Shown here in pieces: positions 10,658 to 22,930 of a stretch of 64,000 nucleotides of DNA (the stretch's first letter is position 1; every line of letters begins with the position of its first letter). A model generated the notes under the pieces. The model saw only the letters and a list, made by a program, of their open reading frames with translations, searched no databases and was not told the origin of the DNA. The DNA comes from Aphidius gifuensis (taxonomy: Eukaryota > Arthropoda > Insecta > Hymenoptera > Braconidae), in the NCBI RefSeq assembly GCF_014905175.1, contig NC_057788.1, positions 28,986,154 to 29,050,153 of the forward strand, written 5' to 3'. A program made the position numbers and the translations under genes.

Positions 10658-13600
10658 TTTGTATATATTATTTATTTATATATATTAATCAAGCTATATT
10701 CTTTCTTGGTTAAATTATTTTTCATTGATACTGTTTAATTAAATTTACAAAATAAAAAAAGTATAAAATAAGTTACTTGATATATGAAAGACAAGTTTAA
10801 ACTGCAAACTTGGCAAATTAAAATCAATTTATATACGTTGTAAAGTAATAGGAGTAATTTTTAAACTAAACAAACGAGATATTTACTTTTTATCCCCATT
10901 TGCTAATCAAATTACAAACTTGTTACTTTTATTTTTTAAACTTTTTTCATATATTTTTTTTTCCATACACTGGGTCACTGGACCAGTGTGTCTTCAATGG
11001 AAAAAAAAGTGTAAATAAACTTTTTCATTTTTAATAAGTTTGTGAAATAGAAAGCGTGTTAAAATAATATCTTCAAGATAATCAACAATTATCCTAAATT
11101 ATCCACTTATATTTTTGCAAAAAAAAAAAAAATATAATATTAACAACAATAACAACACTATAATTGTTTAAATGAAAATAGTCATTTTTAAATTTCATTT
11201 TTTATCGTTTAAAAAAAAATAAAAGTTAACTCATTTTATTTTATTATTAAAAAAGTAAATTTATAAAAAAATAATAGTTTTTTTTTTTTGTTATTATTTT
11301 TGTTTTTTAAACTTTTGTTTTCATATCGGTTAACGTTGTAATTTCCCTTGTGTGTTGGCAAAACGTTTATTACCTCTTATCTTTTAGTCAATCATTTTTT
11401 TTTTTTTTTTATTCTTTTTTGATGTTCACACCCTGAAAGAGATTATCTCTCTTGCAACTTTATTTATTTATTTTTTCGTTTTTTTTTTATTCACACTTTT
11501 GTGAAGAATAAAAACTTGATTATCACACATTCTATCTGATGCCTTTGAGCCCAATACTTTATTTTTTATCTCTACCTTTCATTCAAACTACTTACCATAG
11601 TTTTATTTATTTTTATTTTTTCTTTTTTTATCATCCCTCTTATCAATGTTATTTCTTTATTTGATTTAAAGTTTTCTTTGAACTTGACGCTTGATACACT
11701 TGACCCAAAAAATACAAAAAAAATTAAACTTATATATACAAAGGAAGTCTTTTTATACGACACACAATATATCAAATGTCGAATTTTGTATTTGTTTGGA
11801 TGAATTGTTTTTTTTTCGTTTGGAAAAGTTAGAAAAAAAAAAAAAAATTAAGCACAGAAAAGGAAAAACGAGTAAAGGATTTACACTCAAGTTTTTTTTT
11901 TTTTTTCTAAAATAAATAATTTAAAGTTCAATGGTGTTGAAAAATAAATACAGACAAACACATAAAACACATATTACTCAATATACAATATAATTTTATT
12001 ACAAGTATTTAAAACACATTTTTTTATATATAAATTAAAAATACATCACTTTAAATAAGTAATTTATTATTAATTATTATCAATTATATCATAATAATTT
12101 TTAATTACAAAGTCGTTGTGAAATATACCCTTACAGTACTGAATTTATTAATTTATATATTAAGTTTAAAAAAAAAAACAATTAATAATAAATAACTTTT
12201 TTTATTTATACAAAAATAAAATTAAAAAATAAAAACAAAATATTATATGTACACATACATACACACACAGATACACAGAGATATTTTTTAGATGTGTTTA
12301 ATGAACATTTATAAAATTACATTTAATATTTAAATAAAAAAAATTGGAAAGAAATTAAAACTAAAAAATTTCGACTAGGGTTAATAAAAGTTTCAAAAGG
12401 TGCTGAGGGCTAATAAACTTGATAGCAAGATTGAAAAGTACTAAACGTAATTAACAACGATTATTCAATCACAACCCACCAAGTTAACCCCACTGTTACA
12501 GGATTAATTAACGTGTCTCATCGATCGAAAAAAAAAAAAATAAAATACTAAAAATAAAAATCCCCCGAGAGAAAAAAATAAAAGGCTAAAAATAGTGAAA
12601 AAATTTTTTACTTTTAATTGAAAAAAAAAAAGGTGATTCATTTAAATAATAAAACTAAATGAATTAATAAATAATTCAATTTGTTTTTAATTATTTAAAA
12701 AAAAAAAAAAAAGAATAACAAAATAGTTTTTAATTTATACAAAAATTAAATTGGTTGTGGTTGGTCCCAATCACAAATTGTGGCTGTGAAATATAATAAA
12801 GAAAATAGTTTGAGGGAGATTGATTGGTTGCTGAGTGAGAGAGGGAGAGCCACGAATATTGCCAACAAACTGTTCGATAACAGGTTGAACTCTAGATAGA
12901 GGGTAGTTCATAGAAAAGTGGAAAATATGTTTGAATATGAAATTGCCGAGGAAAAAAAAAAAAAATACGAGAAACAAGTAGGTAAAAAAAAGGTGAATGA
13001 CACAGAGAGAGTGGTGTATATAGGGGAGGAGGAAAGAGGGTGTATCAGAAACTAGACAGTTGGACAGACAGATAGACACGAATACACACGTATCGAGCTG
13101 GGATATATAATATTTATTTTAATTTTTTTTTTTATATTATTTTCATTTAAAGTTCTTTTTTTTTTTTTATGCGTGAGAACACGTGTGGGCGTTTGATGGG
13201 GGATGGTTAGAAAAAAAGAGAAAAATGGGAAATAAAAAAATGATGTGATTCGTGGTCGTTGTGTGTCATTTAAATATAATATGTTTTAAAATAACCGACG
13301 GCGGAAATGAAATGTACATATTAGAATGCAAGACTGACTTGACTTAATGACTTTTGTCTCTCTGTGATTTCTATATTCTCTCATTTTGTATATCTTCTAT
13401 TTTAAAGTTTTTAAAAAAAGAAACACATTTATTTTTTTTTTAAATTCATTTCATATATATAAAAATCAATTAAATTGTAAATTATTTTAATTTATTAATA
13501 TTTCAATGTAAATATTAATTTTAAACTTTAAAACTACAGTCTTAAATAAACTTTATTTATGTAAAATTTTATTTAAACTTTATACTCTAATTTTTTTTTT

Positions 13601-16200
13601 TTTTTAAATTTTACAAAATTTACTTTTAGCATTATATATAATGAATGAAATGAATTTTAGTTTGTCAAGTTATATATATACGTTTTTTTTTTTTCATTAT
13701 TTAAATATACTTTATTTAATTTATCCAATTTCCGAAATTTTTTTTTATTCAAAAAATGATAAATAAACATTGAAATTTATATTTTATTATATGAAAAAAA
13801 TTATGGACAAAGCTGTGTATGTGGGATATAACACGGCCCAGATTTTGTCAATCGTGCATTCTATTATTACGCACCCTATCACCGTCAATATTTTATTCAT
13901 ACAACCCCGTCGACCGAGTCGAATGTGCCTGAGAATATACCCGGCAATATTGAAACGATGTTTTATTTTATTCGCAGTGTGCCATGCAAAATACATCTAC
14001 AAAGAGAATGAAAAAAAAAAAAACCATTTTCTCACCCTTCTCACTTGAAAAGAAAAAAAAATCCATTTTTATATTCAAAACATTTTGATATGGGCATCAA
14101 AATATTCTCACAAACGCACTCGAAATATACTCGAATCGATTTAATGATTTTTGTATTTTTAATTATTGTTAATATCATTTTTTTAATAACACACTTGTCC
14201 TCGCAATTATATATTGAACCTTTTAATTAATTCTCAAAATTTATTTATTTTTTTTTTTTCTTTAATAATTCATCAAAACGTAACATTATTCCAAACGTAA
14301 CATCATAAATTAATAAATAAATATATATCTTACATTAATTAAATTACATAATATAATTTTAAATATTAATTGGATCTTAATTATATTATTATTTTGAATT
14401 TTTTTAATTTTCTTAACACTAATTATTTATATATATATATTTATAATTTTTTTTTGCAAATTTACAGCTAAAAACGCATGAAAATCTTTATTTATTATTG
14501 CTTCTTTAATTATTTAATTTTTTAATTAATTTAATTAATTTAATTACAAAAAAAAAAACATGAAATTAAGTAAGAAAAATAAGTAAATAAACAATTGTTT
14601 AATTTATGCTTCTTTACTCATTAAGGTGCGCATCAATTTGTCAGAATGAACACGGATAAAAAAAAAAAAAGAGTTTTGCATCGCTCTGTTTCGTATCCCG
14701 TGGGTATTATTTTTTGTTTTTTTTTTATATTTTTGTTATCTTTTATTCTTTCTTCTTTACATCCGGGAATCGGGAATGTTCCAGGTCGTTTATTCTCCTG
14801 GTCTTGCACCCTTACTCAACCCACCCCATTTACCTATCCATCCCCCATTCTCAAACCAACGGATTTTCACGCGTTCTTTACAATTTTTTTATTTTTTTAA
14901 TTTTTGTTTCTATTCATTTTTCTTTCTACGTGACTTGCCATTTTTTCTATACAGAAATAAATTTAACTCGTTTCTGTCAAATTCACATCACCGGTCATTT
15001 ATTTATTATTGTTGCTATATTTTTTTATTTTTATTTTGAAATTTAAAAATTCACAATTTATCTCATTATATATCCTTTTAAGTTTATTAATTAAATTTTT
15101 TTTTGCTAAAAGTTTTTCACGAAAAAGCAAAAAAATATCATTGAACTTTACCAAAAGTTCAAAGTATTTATATTTTTTCAGGTATCTTGGCAATTATTAT
15201 TTTTTATTTTATTATTATTAATTATTATAAAAAAATTTTTATTTTATATATATTTTTTTTTTAAATTTGATTTGTCGCTTTGGCTGCAGCGATTAAACGA
15301 TATACACCCGCATATATATTTTTGAATGAAAATTTTTATATTTCAAAAGAGATCAAAGTAATTTATTTTTTCGAAAAAAAAAAAAGCAATTTAAAAAAAA
15401 AAAATCGTGGTCACATGCGGAAGACGTATATGTTTCACTCGGTATATCTCATTATCTCATAAGCTAAACTACCAATTGAATACATAAAATATTATATGTA
15501 GTTTTTATTTTTTAATTATTTTTTTTTATTTAAAACTCCAAAGACGTTTTTTATTCCATTTCTTTTATCTATTCTTATACCCGCATTTAAATAGTTAAAT
15601 TCGTTTGTGATAACTTGTTAAAAAATTTATATTAATTGGCACGTGGAATTATCAAGGAAGAACCAGGACATCGATAATAACCGTGGACGTGTGTTATATT
15701 GCTTGAATAATCTATACAACCTTGAATTAAATATTAAATTAAACCTAAATTTAAACAAAAATTTTGTCTTTGAAAAAAATCATTACACATAAAAAATTTA
15801 ACACTTTTTTTTTTTTTTTTTTTTTGTTCCCCATCATCAAACTACACAGTATTTAACAAACAAAAAAAAAAAATATATATACATTTTAAATATAATATAA
15901 TAAAACAAATATGTTGAGTCGGGTTTTGAGTTGTTGTCATATTATCCAAAATGGCTCGTCCGACATTTACGTTATAATAAATGGCGGTCGGCGAAGGGAT
16001 TAAGGCACCGAGCACATCACGGAGTTTATAAAACTTGGATGACACACAGAAAAAAAAATATAATAATTCCAATATCCACAAGAACATGTGTGTTTCATCA
16101 TTTTGTTCTTTTTTTTAAAAAAGTATAAACTTAAAATTTTTAATCATCAATAAGATAAATAAAAAATAAGCAAGCTAGATAAATAAGCTATATAGTTTAT
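10658..16200. other. 5.5-kb AT-rich region without a supported gene
   Basis: Long homopolymer runs dominate. Less AT-rich islands occur at about 12.38-12.52 kb, 12.77-13.08 kb, 13.80-14.00 kb, 14.63-14.98 kb and 15.90-16.06 kb. Part of the right end is probably the 3'UTR of the minus-strand LRR membrane-protein gene that stops at 16201. The open frames here are short, phase-inconsistent and built from homopolymers, so I assign no coding sequence. Confidence 0.45.
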
Positions 16201-18090
16201 TCACACAAAAACAACATGTGGCTTATCAGGTAATGACGGTCGATAATCATAATCATAATTAAAATCACTATTTGTTGGTAATCTTCTTGTTCTTGATGAT
16301 TTTGGACTATGCATACGATAAAGTGATAATACTTCCTGTGGTGTTTCTCTAATATCAGTTACATCAGCAACAGCATAAACACCTTCAATACTACTTTGAC
16401 GATTATCATAAAGACTCATACTTGGTCCATTATTAAAACCACCACCACCAACACCACCAATATTACCAACAACATTACCATTACGTTGACAATATGGTGA
16501 TTCATAATATGTTTCATTTTTAACACTTGGTAAATCATAAAGATCATCATTTGTTTTTTCAATTAATCTTGATGTTTTTTTAGCATTAACATTATGATTA
16601 TTTGTACCAACATAAACAAGTAATTCTGGTCTATTTATTGGTGGTGTATATGATGGTCTTTTTTGTCTTTTATTACGTGTTATATATATTATTAATATTA
16701 ATATTAATATTATTGCAATAAAACAACATATTGCTGTTATTAACATCCAAAATGTACTCATACGACATTTTAATGAATTATCACTTAATGTTGATAATTT
16801 TTTACCCATAAATTCATTATCATAACAAATAATATCATTACTATCAATAATTAAATTATTATTATTTGTATTTGTTATTGTTGTATTGTTACGTTTTTCA
16901 TATGTATTTATAACATTCCATAACCAGTGTACTGAACAATTACATACAATTGGATTACCACCAATTTTTAATTGATTTAAATTATCAACTGGTAAATTTG
17001 TTGGTTCAATTGTTGCTAAATTACAATTACGTAATGTTACAATTTTTAAATTATGTAAATTAAATAACATACGTGGTGGTAATATATTTAATTCATGATT
17101 ACCATCAAGTTTAATTTCAATTAAATTAACATTATCTGAAAATGCTTGATTATCAATCCATCTTATATTACAATCACGTAAATCAAGATATTTTAGCTCA
17201 AATAAATTACGAAATGATAATTTATCAAGTTTTGATAATGGATTTTTTGATAATATTAATTTTGATAATACATTTAATTTTGATAATGCTATTGTTGGTA
17301 AATTTGTTATATTATTACCATCTAAATTTAAATTTTTTAATGATATTAAATAATCAAATGAATTATCATCAATAAAACGTATCACATTATTTGATAAATT
17401 TAATGTTATTAATGATGATAATATTGGTATTGAATTTCTTGTTATTGATTGTATTAAATTATCAGATAAATTTAAATATTTTATATTTTTTAATAATTTT
17501 AAATTATTTGTTGGCATATCAAGCAATGAATTACGTGATAAATCTAAATTTATTATTTTATTATTATTATTAAATAAACCAATTGGTAAATTTGTCAATG
17601 TATTACCACTAATATTAAAAATTTTTAATTCATTACAATGACGTAATGATTGATCATTTAATTCACTAATATTATTATTACTTAAATTTATATTTATTAT
17701 ATTATTTAATCCTTTTAATGCATTTTTTGTTATATTACGAATTAAATTATTGCTCAAATTTAATGTTATTAAACGTTGTTGTGATGAAAAATTATCAACA
17801 CCAATTGTATGAATAATATTATATGATAAATCAAGACTTTCAAGACTATCATAAAAAACAAATGCCAAGTGTAATGTTGTTATACGATTATATGATAAAT
17901 CAATGTGTCGTATTTCGGGATTTAATTGTATTGGTACAATATCAAGATCAGCATTTGCACATGATGCACGTAAATATTCATTTTCACAATTACAATTTCC
18001 CGGACAAAGATCATTTGCTATTGTACTATTTGACAATGTTATTATTATTATCATTAAATTTATTATTAATAATTCTGATTTTGATGCCAT
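16201..18090 (-). CDS. LRR single-pass transmembrane protein (capricious/tartan-like layout), 629 aa
   Basis: One uninterrupted coding exon. Layout: signal peptide (residues ~1-25), LRR N-cap CPGNCNCENEYLRASC, about 13 LRRs (LxxLxLSxNxIxxI), an LRR C-cap with CNCSVHWLW and two later Cys, an Asn-rich insertion (~410-425), one membrane helix (~445-470, FWMLITAICCFIAIILILIL), and a cytoplasmic tail of ~155 residues with several Tyr motifs, a Gly-rich stretch and a hydrophobic C-terminus (KPHVVFV). No Ig or TIR domain is present, which argues against kekkon and Toll proteins; surface adhesion LRR proteins such as capricious, tartan and connectin share the layout. A splice acceptor (TGTTACAG before 18126) lies 36 bases upstream of the ATG, so the first exon is non-coding and lies farther right. 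An adhesion or guidance role is inferred from layout. Confidence 0.9.
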   Translation of the reverse strand: MASKSELLIINLMIIIITLSNSTIANDLCPGNCNCENEYLRASCANADLDIVPIQLNPEIRHIDLSYNRITTLHLAFVFYDSLESLDLSYNIIHTIGVDNFSSQQRLITLNLSNNLIRNITKNALKGLNNIININLSNNNISELNDQSLRHCNELKIFNISGNTLTNLPIGLFNNNNKIINLDLSRNSLLDMPTNNLKLLKNIKYLNLSDNLIQSITRNSIPILSSLITLNLSNNVIRFIDDNSFDYLISLKNLNLDGNNITNLPTIALSKLNVLSKLILSKNPLSKLDKLSFRNLFELKYLDLRDCNIRWIDNQAFSDNVNLIEIKLDGNHELNILPPRMLFNLHNLKIVTLRNCNLATIEPTNLPVDNLNQLKIGGNPIVCNCSVHWLWNVINTYEKRNNTTITNTNNNNLIIDSNDIICYDNEFMGKKLSTLSDNSLKCRMSTFWMLITAICCFIAIILILILIIYITRNKRQKRPSYTPPINRPELLVYVGTNNHNVNAKKTSRLIEKTNDDLYDLPSVKNETYYESPYCQRNGNVVGNIGGVGGGGFNNGPSMSLYDNRQSSIEGVYAVADVTDIRETPQEVLSLYRMHSPKSSRTRRLPTNSDFNYDYDYRPSLPDKPHVVFV

Positions 18091-18126
18091 TCCATATGAG
18101 CTGGTTATCCGATTTTCTCAATTCAC

Positions 18127-21100
18127 CTGTAACATAAAAAATAAATTTTTTTTATTTAATAATTATATATACAATTTCGTTATATGATTAAAATAATCTA
18201 AAATCTATTTTTTTAAAAATATAATAATATTGACATTTTGCCCTTTAAAATATCACCCGCATAATATGAAAAATATTTTAATTTTGTTATCAAAATTTTT
18301 CATATATAAATTTATCTTTTTTTTAAAAAAAATTTTTATTTTTTTTATTGTATGAGCTTATTTTCTTGACATAAAATGACCATTAAAAAATATATATATT
18401 TTTTTTACGATAGCAATTTGTATATAATATATATTTTTCATCTTGAAACATAAAAAATAAAATAAATATACCCATTTGTTCACAACAATTACAGTTGACA
18501 TCAATATAAGCTATTAAAAAAAATGAATAAAAATAGTCTCGATGTATTTTATATAATGTATATAATGTCGAGGTATATTAAGTGTAATAATTTTTTAGAT
18601 TTATAGAAAATGATCTTATATGAATATTGCTGTTATCTTCCAAGCGAATAAGCAAACTCGAAGATGATATATAGAGGATGATTGCCTGGAGCACAATTCT
18701 CTAGCAATTTACACATATCTATTCGAACAAGTAGTTCATACCTTTGGTTCAATCTTCACCTATCGTTCATATATTATACTCTACACTATCCAGTGTTTCA
18801 ATATGACACAATATATGCGCTTCATATCTCTGTAAATTTTTATCGCACGAATGAGCCCCGTCACGGGTCACGTAACCTTCGCTTTTTGGAATTTTGCGCA
18901 CGGTCGAGTCTATTTTTTTTTTTTTTTTTTTTTCTCTATATATTCTCTATATCATTCTACATTTTTTTTTATTATTCTATTTTTTCCTTTTTTTTTTTCA
19001 TAACGCTTATGTATTTTCATTTTCATTTTTTTTTCTTTATTATCATTTTTTTTTATTTATATATATCGTTTTTGTGTGTGTGTAAGTAGAAATGCGTGAT
19101 CATATAAGCATCAAAATTTACAATAAAAAATTTTTTTTTAAAAAGTACCTATCTTATTGTGAACCACACACAGACCATCTGATGCACGTGTTACTCTTGA
19201 CTGCAAAAATATATAATAAAATTGCCAACTTTGCGGCCATCTTTCAAGTTTAAAAAAAAAAAATTTTTCCAAACTAAAAACGAGTTTGAATATACATTTT
19301 CCAGTATAATTTATATAAAATATATTTTTTTTTTTTTTCATTTTTGTCTGGCAATGTTATGTTTGCATATTAAAATAAAACAAGTTGATAATTCAGGGTT
19401 ATTTTTTATTTCTTTCTTGATGTATTTGCAGTTGAATTAAGGCAAATAAATCAAGAGTGGAAAGAATAAAAAAAAAATGAAATGAAATAATGGAAAGATG
19501 GATAATAAAAAAAAAAAAATAATAATGGTAATAAAAAATCAAATCACATGGTGGATGAATCTGCTTCGCAATTGCCCATGACCATGTATCGTTGTGTGCA
19601 CAAATTTTATCTATATCTCTTTTTGTCTCTCTCACTCATTATACGACATACGAGTAATAGTAAATATTGTTGATTTACTGGACGAGAACATGGACGTTAT
19701 GTGGGAGTATCATCCAATGTTGTGTATACACATTTAACGAGTACCACACGCTTCTTATTCGCATATTCCAAAATACAATACTGCCCAGTTTTTTTTCTAT
19801 ATATTTTTTTTTTTTTTTTTACTTTTTATATTATTTATCTATTTATTTATTTATATTTATTTATTATTATTTTTAAGCGTAGATGCACCATACCGCGAAT
19901 ATATATATCCCACTTTTTTTTGCTATTTTTTTTAAAGCTCGTATTTTTTACTCTCACTTGTTATATACACTGGAAAATCTACCTTTATACTTGCTGCCTA
20001 CATGGGGAGCTTTTTTTTTTCTATTTTTTTTTAAGAAGGCTAGTTTTATATAATGCACGGATTTACAACCACCATGATATCTTTTACCATTATGGTATAC
20101 TCAACCCTTATTTTATATTTATTTATTTTTTATATATTTTTTTTTTAACACTGACATTTATTTATGTGACGATGAGAATATATTCTTGGTTTTTAGTTTT
20201 TTATTGTTACATTTCTGACGAACGATTGTCGTCATTCTTTACCTTCTGGTTTTATTATTGTTATAATGTTTTTTTATTTTTGGAAAACTTTTTTATTACC
20301 ATCGATGGTATAAAGGTGTGCTGAAGAATTTTTTTTCCATTCCTTTTATTTATATGTATTTTTTTTTTTTTATGCTATCTTGGATATATAGTGAAACTCT
20401 ACATTGAAAGGACTTGAGAATTTTTATGATTTTGAGGATTTTAGACGATTTAAGAGTGTTTGCCATTTTCTCTATTACAATTTTATTTTCTTATTTTTTT
20501 CATACTATCTTTATGCTGCTTTATATATATACTTTTATTGTTATTTTATTGGTATTTTTTTTTATTTTATCTTTTTATAGTTGGAATTTGATTAAATACG
20601 TTTTTCATTTGAAAATTATTATTATTGTTATTTAATGATAAAATAATTAGAATAGCTTTATTTTGAAATTTAATAACAATGAATAAATAAATCAAATTGA
20701 TTGGAGAAGCAATTTATTTTATTTATTGAAACAATTTTATCTAAATACGTTGTTAAAATTGAGATGGTATCTCTTGTCAAGAAAATAAATCAAGAATTAA
20801 ATTTACCCTTGATTTTTATCCCTATATATATAAATATAAAGATACTGAATAAAAAAAAAAAAAAAAAATTCTTTTATATATTTTTGAATATATATTTTAC
20901 AAACGTAGATAAATTTTTTACTTAAAATTTATTTTACAATACTGATATAAATCTTTTATAGTTATCAATCAATAAAAAATTCAAAGGTATTTTTATTTTT
21001 CATCTATTTTAAAATGTCAGTAAAAATAAATAAAAAAATATTATTTTTTTTAGCTCTTGTCCAATGTATATGATTTCTTTTTGATATGACGTTTTTATCA

Positions 21101-22400
21101 AAAATTTATAACAGTGTACGTGGCAAGTGTGCAAGTATAAATAAATATAAAAATAAAAAATATAAATCAGTTTTGCAACCTCGAACATCCGTGGCTCGTA
21201 TCCGCTATATAACCGGATACGTCATTTTTCCATGGCAATCAGGGAGACCTCTTCTTTCATCCCCTTTTTTCTTAATTTTTTTCTTTTATAAATTTTTTTT
21301 TTTTTTTTCTTTTTGCACGTCACCTATTTACAGAGCGTGCGAGAAAATTGAGGAAAAAAAAATATATATAAAAAGAAGAGTGGAACGGACAGAGACTTGG
21401 ACCATCAGCCCTTTGCTTCTTTTAGCTTTTTTTTTTTTTTTATTCCATTCATTCTTTTTATACTACCTTTTTTGTCCATGAATAAGAACCGGGCGTTACG
21501 TTATTCGAGAAAATTCTCTTCCGGTTTTTCTTTGTCCCCGCAAATGGTGGTGCGACGGAACAAATTTTCTATTTTTATTTTACCTTTTTTATCTCTGGAC
21601 TACTTGACGAGACAGAGTACCCTTGAATAAAAATGCCAGCAAATTATTTTCCACTTTCGTTAAAAAAATAAATATATAGGTTTTTTTTTTCCACTTTTTT
21701 TTTCAATGCTCATTTATATATATATTTTTTTGTCAATTTATTTTTTATAAACTTTGTTTTATCTTATTCAATATTATTTTGATCATCAGTCGGACGGTTT
21801 TTTTTTTTTTTTTTTCATTATTTTTATATCTCAAGTCTTCTTTGGATCACTTGGCACGTGGTTTTTTGTATTTTTTTTTTTTATAAAGTTGAATCGTCTA
21901 TATACTGGCAATCGACAAATACGCCAAACGATGCTTCACCAATTTCTAGAATCGGCTTTCTCTGTGAAGAAAAAGGTAAAAAAAAAAATAGCATTTCCAA
22001 TTGCCCTAGTCAACCTAGAAATCTCTTGATACTTATTTTTCTTTCGAATCGAAGAAAAATTCCATTAAAATTACTTACAACAATGGTAGAATAAAATTTT
22101 TCAAAAAATTTTCAAAACATCAAGATATATCTTTGAAAAATAGAAAATAGAAATTTTATTATTTTCTCTTTTTATATCATGGAAAAAAAAAAAAAAAAAA
22201 AAAGTTATCATGCGAAATAAATAAAATAAATAAAATAAAAAATATGTAAAACTTGAAGTATCCATTTTTGAGAAGAAGCTATTACTCTTTTTCTGCTTCG
22301 TGATACAAATAACACAATTTGCCAAGTACCCCTATGAATAATTCAACTTACGGAGGACAGAAACAAAATAAAATCAGAGATTGGGCCGAGTGGTTTTGCA
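18127..22400. other. T-rich non-coding region, probably a 5'UTR intron at its start
   Basis: It begins at the acceptor of the 5'UTR intron of the LRR membrane-protein gene, so at least the left part should be intron. From about 18.9 to 22.0 kb the plus strand carries many T-runs of 8 or more with interspersed C. Islands of mixed composition occur at 18.65-18.90 kb and 21.10-21.65 kb. Open frames here encode Phe/Leu/Ile homopolymer-like strings and are rejected. Confidence 0.4.
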
Positions 22401-22479
22401 TCAAACCGAGGGAAAAAATAAATATATATAAAATAAAAAGAGCAAAAAAAAAAATATAAATATAAAGACAAATTCTTGT

Positions 22480-22930
22480 CTATAATAGAATCTCAGTGAT
22501 TCAGTAAAGTTGTTGGGGTAGTAGTCGTCTTCGTCTTCGTCTTGGTCGTCATGGAGAATAGAAGCCAAGAAGTCGTCATTGGGGTAACGCATAACAAGAC
22601 AAGGCCATTCAATTTACAGAATTTCACTGGATTTTGGTCTCAAGGGGGTGGTTTTTTTTTTTTCATATATATAAAACAAAATGAAACTGAGTGAGATAAA
22701 ATTTGCCAAAAAAAAAAAATAAATATATATAAAGTAAAAAATTCAAATGGACAAAAAATACCAAGAAGATTTTTTTGGTACTCATACCACTCGAGTAAAC
22801 CGACCGGGGGCAATGGAATTGTAGAAATGAGAGTCTTCTTCAATTCCAAAGTGCACCACGATGATGACGACGACGACGATGAGGACGACGACTACTAACT
22901 CAAGCACGAACTGCGTCAGTCAATGCTGAA
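22480..22930 (-). other. Mixed-composition island with GAC/GAA repeats, candidate 5' exon or regulatory block
   Basis: Two trinucleotide tracts (22526-22549 and 22860-22897; GAC/GAA and GTC/GTT when read on the minus strand) flank a block of mixed composition. A short minus-strand frame from ATG at 22592 reads Asp/Glu-rich (RYPNDDFLASILHDDQDEDE) with G/C-ending codons unlike the other genes, then runs into poly-Phe. It could be an untranslated first exon of the LRR membrane-protein gene, but no splice donor could be fixed. Confidence 0.2.

Noticed and set aside
13787..14048. Overlapping frames on both strands at 13.8-14.0 kb
   Set aside because: Two frames on opposite strands exist because the island is poor in stop codons; neither shows a domain, signal peptide or splice partners.
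16201..18090. Toll or kekkon identity for the LRR membrane protein
   Set aside because: The tail has no TIR domain and the ectodomain no Ig domain.
18682..22849. Many frames rich in Phe, Leu and Ile, some over 200 aa (such as 19701-20324)
   Set aside because: They come from T-runs, have no domain structure and occur in a likely intron.
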